Positions 63,079-64,000 of a DNA stretch of 64,000 nt are shown here, piece after piece. Position 1 is the stretch's first letter. Every line of letters begins with the position of its first letter. Under the pieces are notes generated by a model, which searched no databases, was not told the origin of the DNA, and worked only from the letters and a program-made list of their open reading frames with translations. Source of the DNA: Phytopseudomonas straminea (GTDB taxonomy: Bacteria > Pseudomonadota > Gammaproteobacteria > Pseudomonadales > Pseudomonadaceae); NCBI RefSeq assembly GCF_900112645.1, contig NZ_FOMO01000004.1, positions 124,001 through 188,000 on the forward strand, read 5' to 3'. A program made the position numbers and the translations under genes.

Positions 63079-64000
63079 TTAGAAGTTCATACCGAAGCTG
63101 AGGGCCAGGAAGTCACGATCGACAAGGGTGTTGTATTTGCCGCCGAAGAAGTCGGTGTAGGCGAGGCTGGCGGTGTAGGTGTTCTGATACTCAGCATCCA
63201 GACCCAGACTCACAGCTTTTGCACCTTCAGTGAACAAGCCATTGGGGCCATAGCCATTCACATCATGAGACCAGGCGACGTTGGGTTTAAGGTTCACGCC
63301 TGCAAATACATCTGGGTACTCCCAAATTGCACGTGCGCGATACCCCCACGAGGTACTGGTTACGAAGCCGTCGTTCTCACAATACCGGGAAACGTTTTTC
63401 CTTGACGCCCCACCGAGCGTAGAACCGTTTAGCGTTTCACATGTATTGACGACTGTCCCGGGTGCAACTTGTGTGGGCGGTAACGGCCCTGGGCCGAAAA
63501 CGGGATCACGGCCGTAACGAGCCTCGGATGTACTTTCCAACCCGCCTACATGCACAACACCTATTTCTCCAACAACTGTAAAGCGGCTAGCCCCCATTAC
63601 CTGATCAAAGAAATGCGTAAAAGTTGTCTGAAACTGAGTAACTTCCTTGCGCCGATAACCATGTAAATCCTGCCCAGCAGCACCATCCAACACAGATGCA
63701 TTACCGAATAGCCCGCCCAGAGACCCAACACCGGCAAAGAGAATATCTGTAGTATTCAGCTGAACAGGAGCATTGGGACGATAGCTGACTTCACCACTCC
63801 ACGCCGTACCAGTGGGCAATGTGGTAGAGAAGCTTAGACCGTAGAGCTGTATATTTTCGGGGTATTCAATAAAGTAACGAGAGGACCCAGCCACCGCTAA
63901 AGGCCTTAAGTTTGCCGGGTTATTAGCACCTAAAGCAGGAACGTTTGGTAACCCCGCATTAATCGCATTTAGTTGCGCTTGGGTAGCGCTAGTACCGCTA
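63079..64000 (-). CDS. DUF1302 family protein, C-terminal part (5' end outside window)
   Basis: The open frame runs through 64000 with no start in the window. Beta-barrel-like Tyr/Gly-rich sequence (YGLSFSTTLPTGTAWSGEVS, VAWSHDVNGYGPNG, LAYTDFFGGKYNTLVDRDF) ending LSFGMNF with a terminal Phe, typical of outer-membrane barrels. Partner of the DUF1329 gene 28 bases downstream. Confidence 0.88.
   Translation of the reverse strand, partial: SGTSATQAQLNAINAGLPNVPALGANNPANLRPLAVAGSSRYFIEYPENIQLYGLSFSTTLPTGTAWSGEVSYRPNAPVQLNTTDILFAGVGSLGGLFGNASVLDGAAGQDLHGYRRKEVTQFQTTFTHFFDQVMGASRFTVVGEIGVVHVGGLESTSEARYGRDPVFGPGPLPPTQVAPGTVVNTCETLNGSTLGGASRKNVSRYCENDGFVTSTSWGYRARAIWEYPDVFAGVNLKPNVAWSHDVNGYGPNGLFTEGAKAVSLGLDAEYQNTYTASLAYTDFFGGKYNTLVDRDFLALSFGMNF

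Overview
The window reads as a Pseudomonas chromosome (high GC; metG, rnfB-like, nth, a PA3496-type small protein, trxB, cysZ, slyD, ackA-pta, DUF1329/DUF1302 genes) interrupted by one large integrated element. The species cannot be named from the sequence alone.

Chromosome, 1-15751 and 61484-64000. The left flank holds housekeeping and stress genes: metG (5' end outside the window), a DUF4349 lipoprotein, an RnfB-like ferredoxin, endonuclease III, thioredoxin reductase, CysZ, a GT4 glycosyltransferase, glutathione peroxidase, SlyD, the ackA-pta acetate pathway, a PlsC-type acyltransferase, an OmpA-like lipoprotein and a metallo-beta-lactamase-fold hydrolase. The right flank holds a DUF1329 gene and the 3' part of a DUF1302 gene that runs off the window.

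Integrated element, about 15752-61483 (45.7 kb). It sits inside the 5' end of the metallo-hydrolase gene. The ends carry a 28-bp perfect repeat (37 bp with one mismatch). The element brought its own start codon and first codons, so the hydrolase gene remains complete. The native start and first codons are stranded at the far end as a 23-codon remnant. A tyrosine recombinase is the first gene inside the left end.

Element layout: (a) 15.8-22.2 kb, integrase, then an AT-richer block with a PHP-ATPase protein (TrlF-like), a membrane-anchored protein and a probable PD-(D/E)xK protein, a candidate defence module; (b) 22.45-29.14 kb, cargo bounded by two related MITE-like sequences: fluoride riboswitch, crcB, DUF190, a broken pyrophosphatase gene, a UDG-like protein, a TDT-family transporter with a LysR regulator, a beta-propeller and a secreted-repeat protein; (c) 29.3-40.4 kb, accessory genes with an IS21-family insertion, an antitoxin-like protein, a periplasmic repeat protein, a DEDD exonuclease, and a convergent Abi-C/Ser-Thr kinase pair; (d) 40.5-53.3 kb, DNA-transfer and stability functions: MOBF relaxase-helicase, an overlapping small gene, a DUF3991/Toprim gene, an accessory protein, a repeat-rich oriT-like intergenic region, StbA/StbB/StbC-like genes in R388-like order and a coupling protein; (e) 53.3-59.4 kb, small genes, DotA/TraY, an OmpA paralogue and TraX; (f) 59.4-60.9 kb, a plasmid replicon: iterons, a DnaA box, a TrfA-like initiator and a helix-turn-helix protein.

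Taken together, the element looks like a plasmid that gained an integrase, or an integrative element that kept a plasmid replicon. It encodes DNA processing and coupling, but I see no VirB4-type ATPase or core channel genes. It is therefore more likely mobilizable or degraded than self-transmissible. No CRISPR array, rRNA or convincing tRNA gene was found.
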